A DNA stretch of 64,000 nucleotides, from NCBI RefSeq assembly GCF_002368095.1, contig NZ_AP018227.1:6588123-6652122 (forward strand), read 5' to 3'. Under the pieces are notes generated by a model. That model was not told the DNA's origin and did not search any database. It saw only the letters and a list, made by a program, of their open reading frames with translations. The stretch is from Calothrix parasitica NIES-267. GTDB lineage: Bacteria; Cyanobacteriota; Cyanobacteriia; Cyanobacteriales; Nostocaceae. The translations under genes and the position numbers were made by a program. Positions 35,251 through 43,800 of this stretch are shown here, piece by piece. Position 1 is the first letter of the stretch, and each line of letters opens with the position of its first letter.

Positions 35251-36653
35251 AGAAGTAAATCAATCTCGGATTTTGAGGACAGTGCGGTTTTGGAAGCTCC
35301 ACTCATGCGAGCGAAACGCTTTCCTGTAGGGTACAACTGTCAGCAATTTACGATTTTGGATGGAAAACCCTGATTTTCCCTGGGTTTAAAAGATTCTAGA
35401 AAGCTAAACATAAAATTAGAACGACAATTAGCCTTTTGGTTCCATGTCTACTAAAATCACTTCGCTTGAAACCATCATCCAAAATCCCAGACATTTGCTA
35501 CGAAGGAATAAACGTCCATAACATGGTGTCCTGAAAATCTAAAATTGGTTCGGTCATCTAGAAACGAATTACCCGCCCCCATAGAGGGTATTACACGATT
35601 ATCTCAGAGTTTGTTGGGCAAAAAGATCCAACATTATTACCAATTTGACAAAGCACACCTGAAAACATTATTACCCCGACTCTTGTAATTACGAATAGCA
35701 GAGTAAAAAAGGTCACTAGCGAATAAATTTATTGCTAGTTTTCCGTTCATTGGTCTGCGGTAACAAGTTAACAATTGTTAGCCACAAATCGGGTACTTTG
35801 ACACCACTAAACTCTAAAAATCTACTCCGAGATACTGCCGACGCACCAAACTGCTCCTATGTAGAATTGGTAACAATTAGGCAAGCAGCGAAACCGCGCA
35901 GTGAGGTGAAACCATTACTTCTTATTGTAGATAAGGAGGGTACTTCCAGAAAATAGTTCCGGATAGCAATTTGGGTATTTAGTATAGCACCGATCTTCTA
36001 TACTACTAAAAATTACTCAGCAGCAGTCAAAAAATTGCTTTACTGACTCCGCTTTGTCTTACAATCGGAACATTTAGCACAACTTGTTAGAAGGATTTAA
36101 TTTTAATAGTGGGGCTTTTGCACTCTTATAATTTTGAGAAGAATTCTTGTCTAGCTATTAGAAAAGAACCCAAGCCAAAGCATGAAAGTTCCAGTCCAAA
36201 CCTTGCACTAATTTCTCCCATCCAAATTATCGACTAATAAACAAAGTACAGTAATCTGGTATTTTAGTACTAACATGCAAAACCGGAGCAAGCTGACGAT
36301 GGATATTTAAAAAGTCACCACCACCGCATCCTCGGTATATTGGTTTAGGCAAGAAGTTAGACCCTTACTATTTTTCCCTAGAGAAAAATAATATGTTGCA
36401 GCTATTGCAGCCTTATGAAGGCACCTTCGGTAAACACCATAACACATCAAAAGCTTGTAACAAGTTTTGTGATACACAATAGCAGATACATTAAAAGGGA
36501 AAATTGTCGTAACTAAAAACTCTTGCTTGAATAGTTCTAGTAATAGATTATATTAGCTTTTTTAGTTGTAAGTAGTTGTAAATATAAGAATTAAAAAATC
36601 ATCCCAGCAAGCATCGCAACACTATCAAGCAGACTTAAAATAGGCAGTAAATT
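35251..36653. other. 1.4-kb stretch without a recognised gene
   Basis: No frame with convincing protein character was found; a short TTG-initiated frame near 35732-35956 looks random. In some cyanobacteria rpsR and rpmG sit beside zam, but neither is here. The stretch contains imperfect palindromes (for example GGAAAATCAGGGTTTTCC near 35357) and a long AT-rich leader before the gene at 36654. A non-coding RNA is possible but none was recognised. Confidence 0.5.
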
Positions 36654-37772
36654 ATGTTGGCTCAATTTCAGAACTTGTATCCTACAAGTAGCCTCACCAC
36701 AGAATTATTAGAAATTCATCACGGTAAATTTATCGTTCGTTCCAGTGTCGAAATTGAAGGTGTAACCCGTGCCACTGGAATGGCTGCGGCTGAAACTATT
36801 GAAGAAGCAGAAGATAGATCCAGAGCTAGAGCATTAATGGTTTTAGCAATGAAAGCTGAAGAACCGCAAGCAGAAGCGACACAGAAAGAAACTAAAACTT
36901 CTCCAAACCCAAGCTTAGAAGTATTACCAAATCGTTCCTTAACCACCGCAGTTACAACAGCAAAGGAACCGAAACAAAGCACAAATTCTAAAGAAACTCA
37001 CAATTCCGTATCCGAAACTCAACCAACCAGTTCTCCCCAAGAAACTCCAACTCCAGTTTCAAATACTCAACCAACCAGTTCTCCTCAAGAAACTCAAACC
37101 CCAACACCAGAAACAGAAACTCCACCAATTATTTCTCCCCAAGAAACTCCAACTCCAGTTTCAAATACTCAACCAATCAGTTCTCCTCCAGAAACTCAAA
37201 CCCAAACACCAGAAACAGCAACTCCACCAATTATTTCTCCTCAAGAAGCTCCAACTTCGGTTTCAAGTACTCCACCAATCAGTTCTCCTCCAGAAACAGA
37301 AACTCCCGATGTATTTCCTGGAGAAGATTACAGCGATATGTACAGCCAAGAATTTGATACACCATTACCGATTCCAACAGATAACGAACCAGAGATTGAT
37401 ACACCAGCAGAAAATCCAGATATACCATTCGATAGTCCAAACGAAGAAGAACCAACCCCAGCCAAAACTACTTCTACGAGCAAAAGCAGTACTGGAAGAA
37501 CCACCAAGAAAACAACAAAAACCACTACAAGCAAAAGAAAAAAGAAACCCGAACCTATTGATTTATCAGACGTAATAGCCAAAACCGACGTTCAAATGGA
37601 GCGTTTGAAGTGGACTCCTCAGCAAGGAAGAGAATATTTAATCCAAACTTACAATAAGCGAGGACGTACTTTACTTACTGAAGAAGAACTACTCGATTTT
37701 CTGCAACATTTAGAATCTATTCCTACACCTCAACAAGAACTTTCAGAAGCAGACCCACTAGCAGGGTTTTAA
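36654..37772 (+). CDS. Conserved cyanobacterial protein: N-terminal dsRBD-like domain, P/T/S repeats, C-terminal small domain
   Basis: The protein is 372 residues. The N-terminal 65 residues (YPTSSLTTELLEIHHGKFIV, VEGVTRATGMAAAETIEEAE) alternate strand and helix like a compact alpha-beta domain seen in cyanobacterial proteins. Residues about 80-225 form a Pro/Thr/Ser-rich linker of imperfect 15-18-residue repeats (SSPQETPTPVSNTQP). A Lys/Thr-rich basic stretch follows, and then a C-terminal domain of about 55 residues (TDVQMERLKWTPQQGREYLI, then YNKRGRTLLTEEELLDFLQHL). The same domain occurs twice in the next gene. Nucleic-acid binding is plausible from charge and the N-terminal fold pattern; no function is established. 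Confidence 0.7.
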   Translation: MLAQFQNLYPTSSLTTELLEIHHGKFIVRSSVEIEGVTRATGMAAAETIEEAEDRSRARALMVLAMKAEEPQAEATQKETKTSPNPSLEVLPNRSLTTAVTTAKEPKQSTNSKETHNSVSETQPTSSPQETPTPVSNTQPTSSPQETQTPTPETETPPIISPQETPTPVSNTQPISSPPETQTQTPETATPPIISPQEAPTSVSSTPPISSPPETETPDVFPGEDYSDMYSQEFDTPLPIPTDNEPEIDTPAENPDIPFDSPNEEEPTPAKTTSTSKSSTGRTTKKTTKTTTSKRKKKPEPIDLSDVIAKTDVQMERLKWTPQQGREYLIQTYNKRGRTLLTEEELLDFLQHLESIPTPQQELSEADPLAGF

Positions 37773-37897
37773 ATTGGGACAAGGAGACAAGGAGATGGGG
37801 AGATAGGGAGATGGGGAGATGGGGAGAACTTAAAATATTCCTCACTCCTTATTCCTAACTTTTAACTCCGGTGGTACTTCTAAATATTTAAAAATCT

Positions 37898-38063
37898 AGG
37901 ACTTACGCAAAAGCAACGTAATTCCGTCATTACGAGCGATGAGCCACACGCTTCGCGTGAAAGCGACGTATTCACCGAAGGTGTGGATCATCGCAAAAAC
38001 CTTGCGATTGCTTCCCTACACGTAGTGACCGTCGCAATGACAAATCTTCGTTGCGTAAGTCCT
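37898..38063. mobile_element. MITE-like element with 15-bp terminal inverted repeats
   Basis: The left end AGGACTTACGCAAAAGCAACG and the right end CGTTGCGTAAGTCCT are inverted copies over AGGACTTACGCAA plus CAACG. The 166-bp body has no frame and contains nested palindromes (GTCATTACGAGCGATGAGCC ... GTCGCAATGAC). A degraded relative lies near 8436-8500 (GTCATTGCGAGGAACGAAGC). It sits between two paralogous genes. Confidence 0.75.
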
Positions 38064-38135
38064 GAAATCTAAAACAAAAGCATCCGTTTTTAAAATCTAA
38101 AATCTAAAATCCAAAATCTAAAATCCAAAATTGAA

Positions 38136-38669
38136 ATGAGCGAACCCGTTGATTTATCTGAAATTTTTACCCAAACAGATGTTGAAATGGAACGTCTTGG
38201 TTGGACTCCACAGAAAGGAAGAGAATTTCTAATTGAAACATATGGAAAACGAGGACGTACTTTACTTACCCAAGCAGAACTACTTGATTTTCTTAGGTAT
38301 CTTCAATATCTACCAACACCGGAAACAAAATTAGATAATCCAAGTGGGGTAAAACTTAATTCACCAAGTCAAAGTTCACCAAGTCAAAGTTCACTAAATC
38401 AAAATAAAACCGTAAAAGCTACAACTAAAAAAAAGAAAAAATCCCAGCCAATTGATGATTTATCTGACGTGATAGCTCAAACCGATGTAGAAATGGAACG
38501 TCTCGATTGGACTCCACAACAAGGAAGAGAATTTTTAATCCAAACTTATAACAAGCGAGGACGTACTTTACTTACTGAAGAAGAACTACTCGATTTTCTG
38601 CAACATTTACAATCAAGTCCCACTCCACCAACTGAAATTTCACAAGTAGACCCGATGGCTGGGTTTTAA
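38136..38669 (+). CDS. Two-copy small-domain protein, paralogous to the upstream gene
   Basis: This 177-residue protein consists of two copies of a roughly 55-residue helical domain. The first (about 5-62) is TDVEMERLGWTPQKGREFLI then YGKRGRTLLTQAELLDFL; the second (about 112-170) is TDVEMERLDWTPQQGREFLI then YNKRGRTLLTEEELLDFL. They are joined by a Ser/Gln and Lys-rich linker. The second copy and the tail (DPMAGF) match the C-terminus of the protein at 36654-37772, at DNA level too, so one derives from the other. Highly conserved Trp, Arg and Gly-Arg suggest a ligand- or nucleic-acid-binding helical domain. No known function. Confidence 0.7.
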   Translation: MSEPVDLSEIFTQTDVEMERLGWTPQKGREFLIETYGKRGRTLLTQAELLDFLRYLQYLPTPETKLDNPSGVKLNSPSQSSPSQSSLNQNKTVKATTKKKKKSQPIDDLSDVIAQTDVEMERLDWTPQQGREFLIQTYNKRGRTLLTEEELLDFLQHLQSSPTPPTEISQVDPMAGF

Positions 38670-38860
38670 TTTGGGACAAGGGGATGGGGAGAAAAGGGGA
38701 TGGGGAGATGGGGGGAATTCAAAATATTCCCACTCCTAACTCATAACTCCTAACTCCTAACTCCCAATCACCAATCCAAAATCCGTCGAGGATGCGTTTT
38801 GGGGACGGAGACCGACACCCCAAACTTTCCGCAAAATCTAAAATCCAAAATCCAAAATAT

Positions 38861-38890
38861 AAAAATCCCCCCGAACAAAATCCGAGGGGT
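38861..38890 (-). terminator. Rho-independent terminator of ndhC-K-J
   Basis: On the minus strand CCCCTCG pairs with CGGGGGG (one G-U) around an AT-rich loop, and ATTTTTATATTTT follows. It is placed about 35 bp after the ndhJ stop. Confidence 0.7.
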
Positions 38891-38924
38891 AATTTAATTT
38901 GACAGATTCAAATAGCAAATTGCT

Positions 38925-39449
38925 TCAATAAGCGTCTTGCAATTCATAAAAGTCGGGTGAAACGTAATCTTTACGTAAAGGATAACCTACCCAATCTTCT
39001 GGCATTAAAATACGCTTCAAATTGGGATGTCCTTCGTAATTAATTCCGTACATATCATAGGACTCGCGCTCTTGCCAATCTGCTGTTTTCCAAATCCAGT
39101 ACACGGAAGGTACGGTCGGATTTTCGCGAGGCAAGAATACTTTTACACGTATTTCTTCGGGTTGGTCGGCATTATCACTGACTTTTACCAAATGATACAT
39201 GCTGACTAATTGCTCTCCGGGACCCATGTCAATACCGCATTGACACTGAAGATAGTTAAACCCATAAGCATATAAAGCAGTACAAATTGGTAGCAGAAAA
39301 TCTGCTTCTACCTTAATGATTTCGACTCCAGCATGGTCTGCTTCTAAAGACTCGTGAGCAAACTCGTTTTCACTTAGCCATTTAGAAACTTTACCCGCTT
39401 CTACAGGGGTCTGTTCCTCAGCTGGTACTGGTTTTGATTCTTCAGCCAC
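38925..39449 (-). CDS. ndhJ: NAD(P)H-quinone oxidoreductase subunit J
   Basis: This 174-residue protein matches the 30-kDa-type subunit of NDH-1. It contains [20 protein letters not shown] and the family signature [20 protein letters not shown] followed by [16 protein letters not shown]. It starts at GTG (39449), one base after the ndhK stop and seven bases after an AGGAGG ribosome-binding site that lies inside the end of ndhK. In cyanobacteria NDH-1 sits in the thylakoid membrane and handles respiration, cyclic electron flow and CO2 uptake. NdhJ is part of the peripheral arm. It is the third gene of the ndhC-K-J operon and is followed by a terminator. Confidence 0.97.
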   Translation of the reverse strand: MAEESKPVPAEEQTPVEAGKVSKWLSENEFAHESLEADHAGVEIIKVEADFLLPICTALYAYGFNYLQCQCGIDMGPGEQLVSMYHLVKVSDNADQPEEIRVKVFLPRENPTVPSVYWIWKTADWQERESYDMYGINYEGHPNLKRILMPEDWVGYPLRKDYVSPDFYELQDAY

Positions 39450-39450
39450 G

Positions 39451-40179
39451 TTATACCTCCTCTGACTTTTTAGAAGTTAATAAAGCAGGTGGTACTGGCA
39501 TTCCAATACTTTCGGTTAATTCCTTCGGTGGAGCCATACGAGTCTCGGAACGTAAATATTCACCAGTCAGGATTTCATCGACTGGCTTCATGCTGTGAGT
39601 GGTGCTGTAATAGCGATGGGTTTGTTTAATCTGACCCCGCTCTTGCATGGAATCATCGGCAATCTTTTTCCGCAATTTAATAATCGCGTCAATAATTGCT
39701 TCCGGACGTGGAGGACAACCGGGTAAATAAACATCTACCGGAATTAACTTATCTACTCCTCTGACTGCTGTAGGAGAGTCAACGCTAAACATACCACCGG
39801 TAATTGTGCAAGCACCCATAGCAATAACATACTTGGGTTCTGGCATTTGTTCGTAAAGACGCACTAGCTGGGGTGCCATCTTCATGGTGATAGTACCAGC
39901 AGTGATAATTAAATCAGCTTGACGGGGACTAGAACGAGGGATTAAACCAAAACGGTCAAAATCGAATCGAGAACCAATTAAAGCGGCAAATTCGATAAAG
40001 CAGCAAGCAGTACCGAATAATAAAGGCCACAAACTAGAAAGCCGTGCCCAGTTGTAGAGGTCATCGACGGTAGTTAAAATAACATTTTCCGATAACTCTT
40101 GAGTAACGCCGGGACGCTGTACCGGATTGAGAATACGTTCTTGATTTTGTGCTATGTCTTTTGTATTATCTAAGACCAT
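39451..40179 (-). CDS. ndhK: NAD(P)H-quinone oxidoreductase subunit K
   Basis: This 242-residue protein carries the iron-sulfur subunit that holds cluster N2. Cysteine ligands are visible in GTACCFIEF (adjacent Cys pair), GACTITGG and [11 protein letters not shown] cyanobacterial C-terminal extension follows ([20 protein letters not shown]). It passes electrons to plastoquinone at the junction of peripheral and membrane arms. The first ten bases overlap the 3' end of ndhC, which indicates coupled translation. Confidence 0.98.
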   Translation of the reverse strand: MVLDNTKDIAQNQERILNPVQRPGVTQELSENVILTTVDDLYNWARLSSLWPLLFGTACCFIEFAALIGSRFDFDRFGLIPRSSPRQADLIITAGTITMKMAPQLVRLYEQMPEPKYVIAMGACTITGGMFSVDSPTAVRGVDKLIPVDVYLPGCPPRPEAIIDAIIKLRKKIADDSMQERGQIKQTHRYYSTTHSMKPVDEILTGEYLRSETRMAPPKELTESIGMPVPPALLTSKKSEEV

Positions 40180-40532
40180 TCCAAAGCTCCTTTACGCCAT
40201 GCGTACACTAAGGCAATTACGAGAATTGCGATAAAAACAAGCGCTTCAATAAAAGCGAGTAAACCCAGACGATGGAAAGCTACTGCCCAAGGATATAAGA
40301 ACACGGTCTCAACATCAAAGACCACGAACACCAGCGCAAACATATAGTAGCGAATATTGAACTGAATCCAGGCTCCACCAATGGGTTCCATACCTGATTC
40401 ATAAGTCGTAACTCGTTCGGGGCTGCGACCGCTCGGTCGCAAAAGTTTAGAAGCAGACAAAGCTAGTGCAGGTACCAGGCTGCACAATATCAAGAAGCCT
40501 AGAAGGTATTCGTAACCGCTTAGGACAAACAC
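40170..40532 (-). CDS. ndhC: NAD(P)H-quinone oxidoreductase subunit C (subunit 3)
   Basis: This 120-residue membrane protein has three helices. It shows the signature [20 protein letters not shown] and [23 protein letters not shown], which are diagnostic of complex I subunit 3 (NuoA/NdhC). It starts with GTG at 40532 ([10 protein letters not shown]), heads the ndhC-K-J operon and overlaps ndhK by 10 bp. It is divergent from rubA; the about 200-bp gap should hold both promoters. Confidence 0.97.
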   Translation of the reverse strand: MFVLSGYEYLLGFLILCSLVPALALSASKLLRPSGRSPERVTTYESGMEPIGGAWIQFNIRYYMFALVFVVFDVETVFLYPWAVAFHRLGLLAFIEALVFIAILVIALVYAWRKGALEWS

Positions 40533-40731
40533 AATAAATACAAATCCGTTATTGAGCTAATTTTCGTAATTTTCTTTTACATTCTTACACTACATTATAT
40601 CGATTTCGCGGTTCTGGAACCTAGAAAACAAACACTTAGAGGATTTGATTAGTTTTCGTTTTTCATAGAAATACCCGCCAATTATGTCATAATTTTTAAC
40701 GTATATTTAAGCTTTGCACCCTAATGGCCTT

Positions 40732-41076
40732 ATGACCGAACAAAGCGAACAAATTGTTGAAAGTACTGAGCTAGACCGTTACGAGTGTCGTGCCTGTGGG
40801 TACGTCTACGAACCAGAAAAAGGAGACGACAGTCGTAACATTCCTGCAAATACTGCTTTTGCAGAATTGCCTATAACCTGGCGCTGTCCTGTATGTACGG
40901 CTAAAAAGAAAGCATTTGAAAACGTTGGTCCGGCTGGGACTGCTTCTGGTTTTTCGGAAAATCTCGGCTATGGATTTGGCGTTAATACATTAACCCCCGG
41001 TCAAAAAAATCTTTTGATATTCGGTGCATTGGCTCTGGGTTTCTTGTTTTTTATTAGTCTGTATGGCTTAAAATAA
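40732..41076 (+). CDS. rubA: Membrane-anchored rubredoxin
   Basis: The product is 114 residues from the ATG at 40732 (MTEQSEQIVEST); an in-frame TTG six codons earlier is less likely. The rubredoxin fold binds one Fe through CRACGYVY and CPVCTAKK, and YEPEKGDDSRNIPANTAF is typical. A C-terminal transmembrane helix (LLIFGALALGFLFFISLYGL) anchors it in the thylakoid. RubA is needed for photosystem biogenesis (PSI and PSII assembly). Its place directly upstream of ycf48 and psbE-F-L-J is the conserved cyanobacterial order. Confidence 0.96.
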   Translation: MTEQSEQIVESTELDRYECRACGYVYEPEKGDDSRNIPANTAFAELPITWRCPVCTAKKKAFENVGPAGTASGFSENLGYGFGVNTLTPGQKNLLIFGALALGFLFFISLYGLK

Positions 41077-41176
41077 GTAACTCGTTACGTAAAGCTAAGC
41101 ACATAATTCATTTGCAGCTACCGAAGCTTTCAATACGCCATATACCAGAAAAATAATCAAAAGTAAACTGATAGAA

Positions 41177-42199
41177 ATGTTGCCAATTATGAGAATTAGC
41201 CAACGAATATTAGCTTTGTTGGTGGTTGTACTCCTCTGTGTAGGTTGCAGTAGCGTTCCTTCCATGAGTTACAACCCTTGGGAAGTAATTTCCTTACCTA
41301 CCGATGCCAAGCTATTTGATATTGCTTTTACAGATGACCCGAAACACGGTTTTATTGTGGGTAATAAAGCTACCCTTCTAGAAACAAAAGATGCTGGTGA
41401 AACCTGGAATCCGATTGCGTTGCAGGTTGGTGATGAAAATTACCGTTTTAACGCAGTCGATTTTGATGGAAATGAAGGCTGGATAGCTGCGGAACCTTCC
41501 GTACTGCTACATACCACCGATGAAGGAAAAACTTGGACGAGTATTCCTTTGAGTGACAAATTGCCCGGTAATCCGGTAAATATTGTGGCTTTTGGTGACA
41601 ACAAAGCTGAAATGGCTACCGATGTCGGAGCAATATACAGAACCACAGATGGTGGTAAAAACTGGAAAGCTCAAGTAGCAGAATCTGTAGGTGTTGTACG
41701 TAATATTGAACGTTCCGAAGATGGTAGATATATTGCTGTTTCCGGAAAAGGAAATTTTTATTCTACTTGGGCCCCAGGACAAAATGCTTGGGTTCAGCAC
41801 AACCGCAACAGTTCTCGCAAAGTAGAAAACATGGGTTTTGCTCAGAATGGGCAAATGTGGATGTTAGCGCGAGGTGGGCAGGTACAATTTAGCGAACCCA
41901 ACGAATTAGAAGAATGGCAAGACGCTCAATATCCAGAATTATCCACCAGTTGGGGTTTACTCGACTTAGCTTACCGTACCCCATCCGATGTTTGGCTGAG
42001 CGGAGGTAGTGCGAACTTGCTTCACAGCACCGACGGAGGAGAAACTTGGGAAAAAGACCGCGATGTCGAAAACGTCGCAACAAATTTTTACAAAATCGTT
42101 TTCTTGTCTCCTGAGAAAGGATTTATTATCGGGGACCGGGGCTTTCTGTTGAAGTATCAGCCTGATATTGCACCGCCAATAGAGTCATCTGAAGCTTAA
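41177..42199 (+). CDS. ycf48: Photosystem II assembly factor Ycf48 (HCF136 homologue)
   Basis: This 340-residue lipoprotein has N-terminal hydrophobic segment LALLVVVLLCVGCSS with a lipobox Cys near residue 24. The mature part is a seven-bladed beta-propeller with recurring TTDGGKNWKA / STDGGETWEK blade motifs. Ycf48 binds pre-D1 and helps form the PSII reaction centre on the lumenal side. Two in-frame starts (41177 and 41189) both leave a good signal peptide. It lies between rubA and psbE. Confidence 0.96.
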   Translation: MLPIMRISQRILALLVVVLLCVGCSSVPSMSYNPWEVISLPTDAKLFDIAFTDDPKHGFIVGNKATLLETKDAGETWNPIALQVGDENYRFNAVDFDGNEGWIAAEPSVLLHTTDEGKTWTSIPLSDKLPGNPVNIVAFGDNKAEMATDVGAIYRTTDGGKNWKAQVAESVGVVRNIERSEDGRYIAVSGKGNFYSTWAPGQNAWVQHNRNSSRKVENMGFAQNGQMWMLARGGQVQFSEPNELEEWQDAQYPELSTSWGLLDLAYRTPSDVWLSGGSANLLHSTDGGETWEKDRDVENVATNFYKIVFLSPEKGFIIGDRGFLLKYQPDIAPPIESSEA

Positions 42200-42289
42200 G
42201 ATGATTTTAGAGACTAATAGGTAGTGAATTGACCGTAAATGTTTATCCTAAATTATGAGAATTTGTTGCAACTTGTAACTCTTTCTTAA

Positions 42290-42305
42290 GTTTGTAGGAT
42301 AATAA
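42290..42305 (+). promoter_or_regulatory. Possible -10 region for psbE-F-L-J
   Basis: GTAGGATAATAAAC about 35 bp before psbE contains GATAAT, which resembles a -10 box. A matching -35 is not obvious, so this is tentative. Confidence 0.3.
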
Positions 42306-42338
42306 ACACATTAGATAAGTTTTCATAGGTTAAGCAAA

Positions 42339-42587
42339 ATGAGTGGAACTACAGGAGAACGTCCTTTTGGAGACATTATTACCAGTATTCGTTACTGGGT
42401 AATTCACAGCATCACAATTCCAGCATTATTTATTGCAGGCTGGTTGTTTGTTAGTACCGGATTAGCATACGATGCATTTGGTACCCCTCGCCCAGATACC
42501 TATTTCACTCAAGAAAGACAGGAAGTTCCACTGGTGAACGACCGTTTTGAAGCTAAAAATCAAGTTGACGTATTTACCGGAAAGTAG
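42339..42587 (+). CDS. psbE: Cytochrome b559 alpha subunit
   Basis: This 82-residue protein has one transmembrane helix and the haem-ligating His at residue 23 ([15 protein letters not shown]). The soluble tail contains [20 protein letters not shown]. With PsbF it forms the haem heterodimer at the PSII core that is required for assembly and photoprotection. It is the first gene of the psbE-F-L-J operon. Confidence 0.99.
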   Translation: MSGTTGERPFGDIITSIRYWVIHSITIPALFIAGWLFVSTGLAYDAFGTPRPDTYFTQERQEVPLVNDRFEAKNQVDVFTGK

Positions 42588-42593
42588 TTTTAA

Positions 42594-42734
<141 letters not shown>

Positions 42735-42742
42735 GAGTTTTC

Positions 42743-42862
42743 ATGGATAAAAATACTAATCCCAATAGTGTACCGGTAGAGTTAAACCGGACATCCCTTT
42801 TTCTTGGACTATTACTTGTGTTTGTTCTAGGGATTCTTTTTTCCAGCTACTTCTTTAACTAA
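42743..42862 (+). CDS. psbL: Photosystem II reaction centre protein L
   Basis: This 39-residue single-helix protein begins [20 protein letters not shown] and ends LFSSYFFN. It lies at the PSII monomer interface and prevents back electron flow from QB. It starts 8 bp after psbF, with an AGGAG site upstream. Confidence 0.99.
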   Translation: MDKNTNPNSVPVELNRTSLFLGLLLVFVLGILFSSYFFN

Positions 42863-42949
42863 TCAAAGAAAGGCTGGGATTAATTTATTAATTAATCATT
42901 GTTTATTTGACTTTACTGGACTTTTTTGCTTAGGAGGCAAGTTACTATC

Positions 42950-43069
42950 ATGTCTGGAGGCGGAAAAATTCCCTTATGGGTTGTCGCTACAATCGCAGGG
43001 TTGGGCGTAATTACTGTTGTAGGCATTTTCTTTTATGGTGCTTACGCTGGACTCGGTTCTTCAATTTAA
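42950..43069 (+). CDS. psbJ: Photosystem II reaction centre protein J
   Basis: This 39-residue single-helix protein begins [20 protein letters not shown] and ends [10 protein letters not shown], preceded by a TAGGAGG ribosome-binding site. It is the last gene of the psbE-F-L-J operon and affects electron flow from QA and PSII assembly. Confidence 0.98.
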   Translation: MSGGGKIPLWVVATIAGLGVITVVGIFFYGAYAGLGSSI

Positions 43070-43154
43070 GTTGTTCGATTTAAAAAGAAGTTTGAACCAT
43101 CTACTAAAAGTCCAATTTTTCATTTTTCTAATATTTGATTAGAAATTAATATCT

Positions 43155-43189
43155 AAAAGCCGTCTATCTCTTGTAGGTAGGCGGTTTTT
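43155..43189 (+). terminator. Rho-independent terminator of psbE-F-L-J
   Basis: AAAGCCGTCTA pairs with TAGGCGGTTTT (G-U pairs allowed) and is followed by a T run, about 85 bp after psbJ. Confidence 0.75.
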
Positions 43190-43221
43190 AGGTTAAAGGT
43201 ATTAAATAATAAAACCAATGT

Positions 43222-43275
43222 AGAGACGTAACAGTGTTAGGTCTCCGACAATGTGAAATCATAATTTCATATTGC
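43222..43275. repeat. Diverged copy of the AGAGACGTA palindromic repeat
   Basis: TAGAGACGTAACAGTGTTAGG and the following TCTCCGACAATGTGAAATCA match the 92-bp units at 27799-27990 with several changes. Confidence 0.65.
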
Positions 43276-43396
43276 GATTAAACAAAGTCTTTATGAAGTA
43301 AATTTAATGTTAAAAACGGGCAGGATACCCTCACCACAAGTATTTTTTGTATTCAAGTGGGTAGTTTCCTGCCTGCTGATCTAATCAAGTTAGAAC

Positions 43397-43507
43397 CTAA
43401 CCGATATCATCACGTTCCATGTACAACAGCATAAATGCCATTCCTACAGCTGGAAAAATAAGACCAGTTAAAGGTACGAGGACGGATGGCAAAAAAGATG
43501 CAGCCAT
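43397..43507 (-). CDS. psaI: Photosystem I reaction centre subunit VIII
   Basis: This 36-residue gene begins [20 protein letters not shown] and continues [16 protein letters not shown]. It has a single transmembrane helix with the PsaI pattern (short N-terminus, FLPS-LVP, proline in the helix, LLY-E end). An AGGAGG site lies 8 bp before the ATG. PsaI sits in PSI and supports trimer formation with PsaL. It lies convergent with psbJ and is not next to psaL here. It is too short to detect except by its recognisable sequence. Confidence 0.85.
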   Translation of the reverse strand: MAASFLPSVLVPLTGLIFPAVGMAFMLLYMERDDIG

Positions 43508-43800
43508 AGTTAAACCTCCTAAAAATCATATTGCAATTCAACACGAGCTTACTCCAAATTGCACCGCCCTAAGCCAAAATCGTACATATTTTTAACACAA
43601 CGTCTTTTTATCAGAGGTTTTTAGTTGTTAGTGGTGAAGCAGCGCCGTCTTGGGGTCTCCCCCATGTAAGCAGCACAGCGTGTCCTATAGGACACAGGAA
43701 CATACACGGTTAGTTATTAGTAGTTGTCAGCAGTCCAATACCCATTACCAATTACCAATTACCAATTACCATTACCAATGACCAATTGCCAATTCCAAAT

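Noticed and set aside
35732-35956. 74-codon frame starting with TTG
   Set aside because: No ribosome-binding site, no recognisable pattern, and a start codon that is not persuasive.
43397-43507. Assignment of the 36-residue gene to psaM or another small photosystem gene
   Set aside because: The FLPS...LVP...FPA...LLY-ER pattern fits PsaI better than PsaM, PsbT, PsbI or PetG-type sequences.
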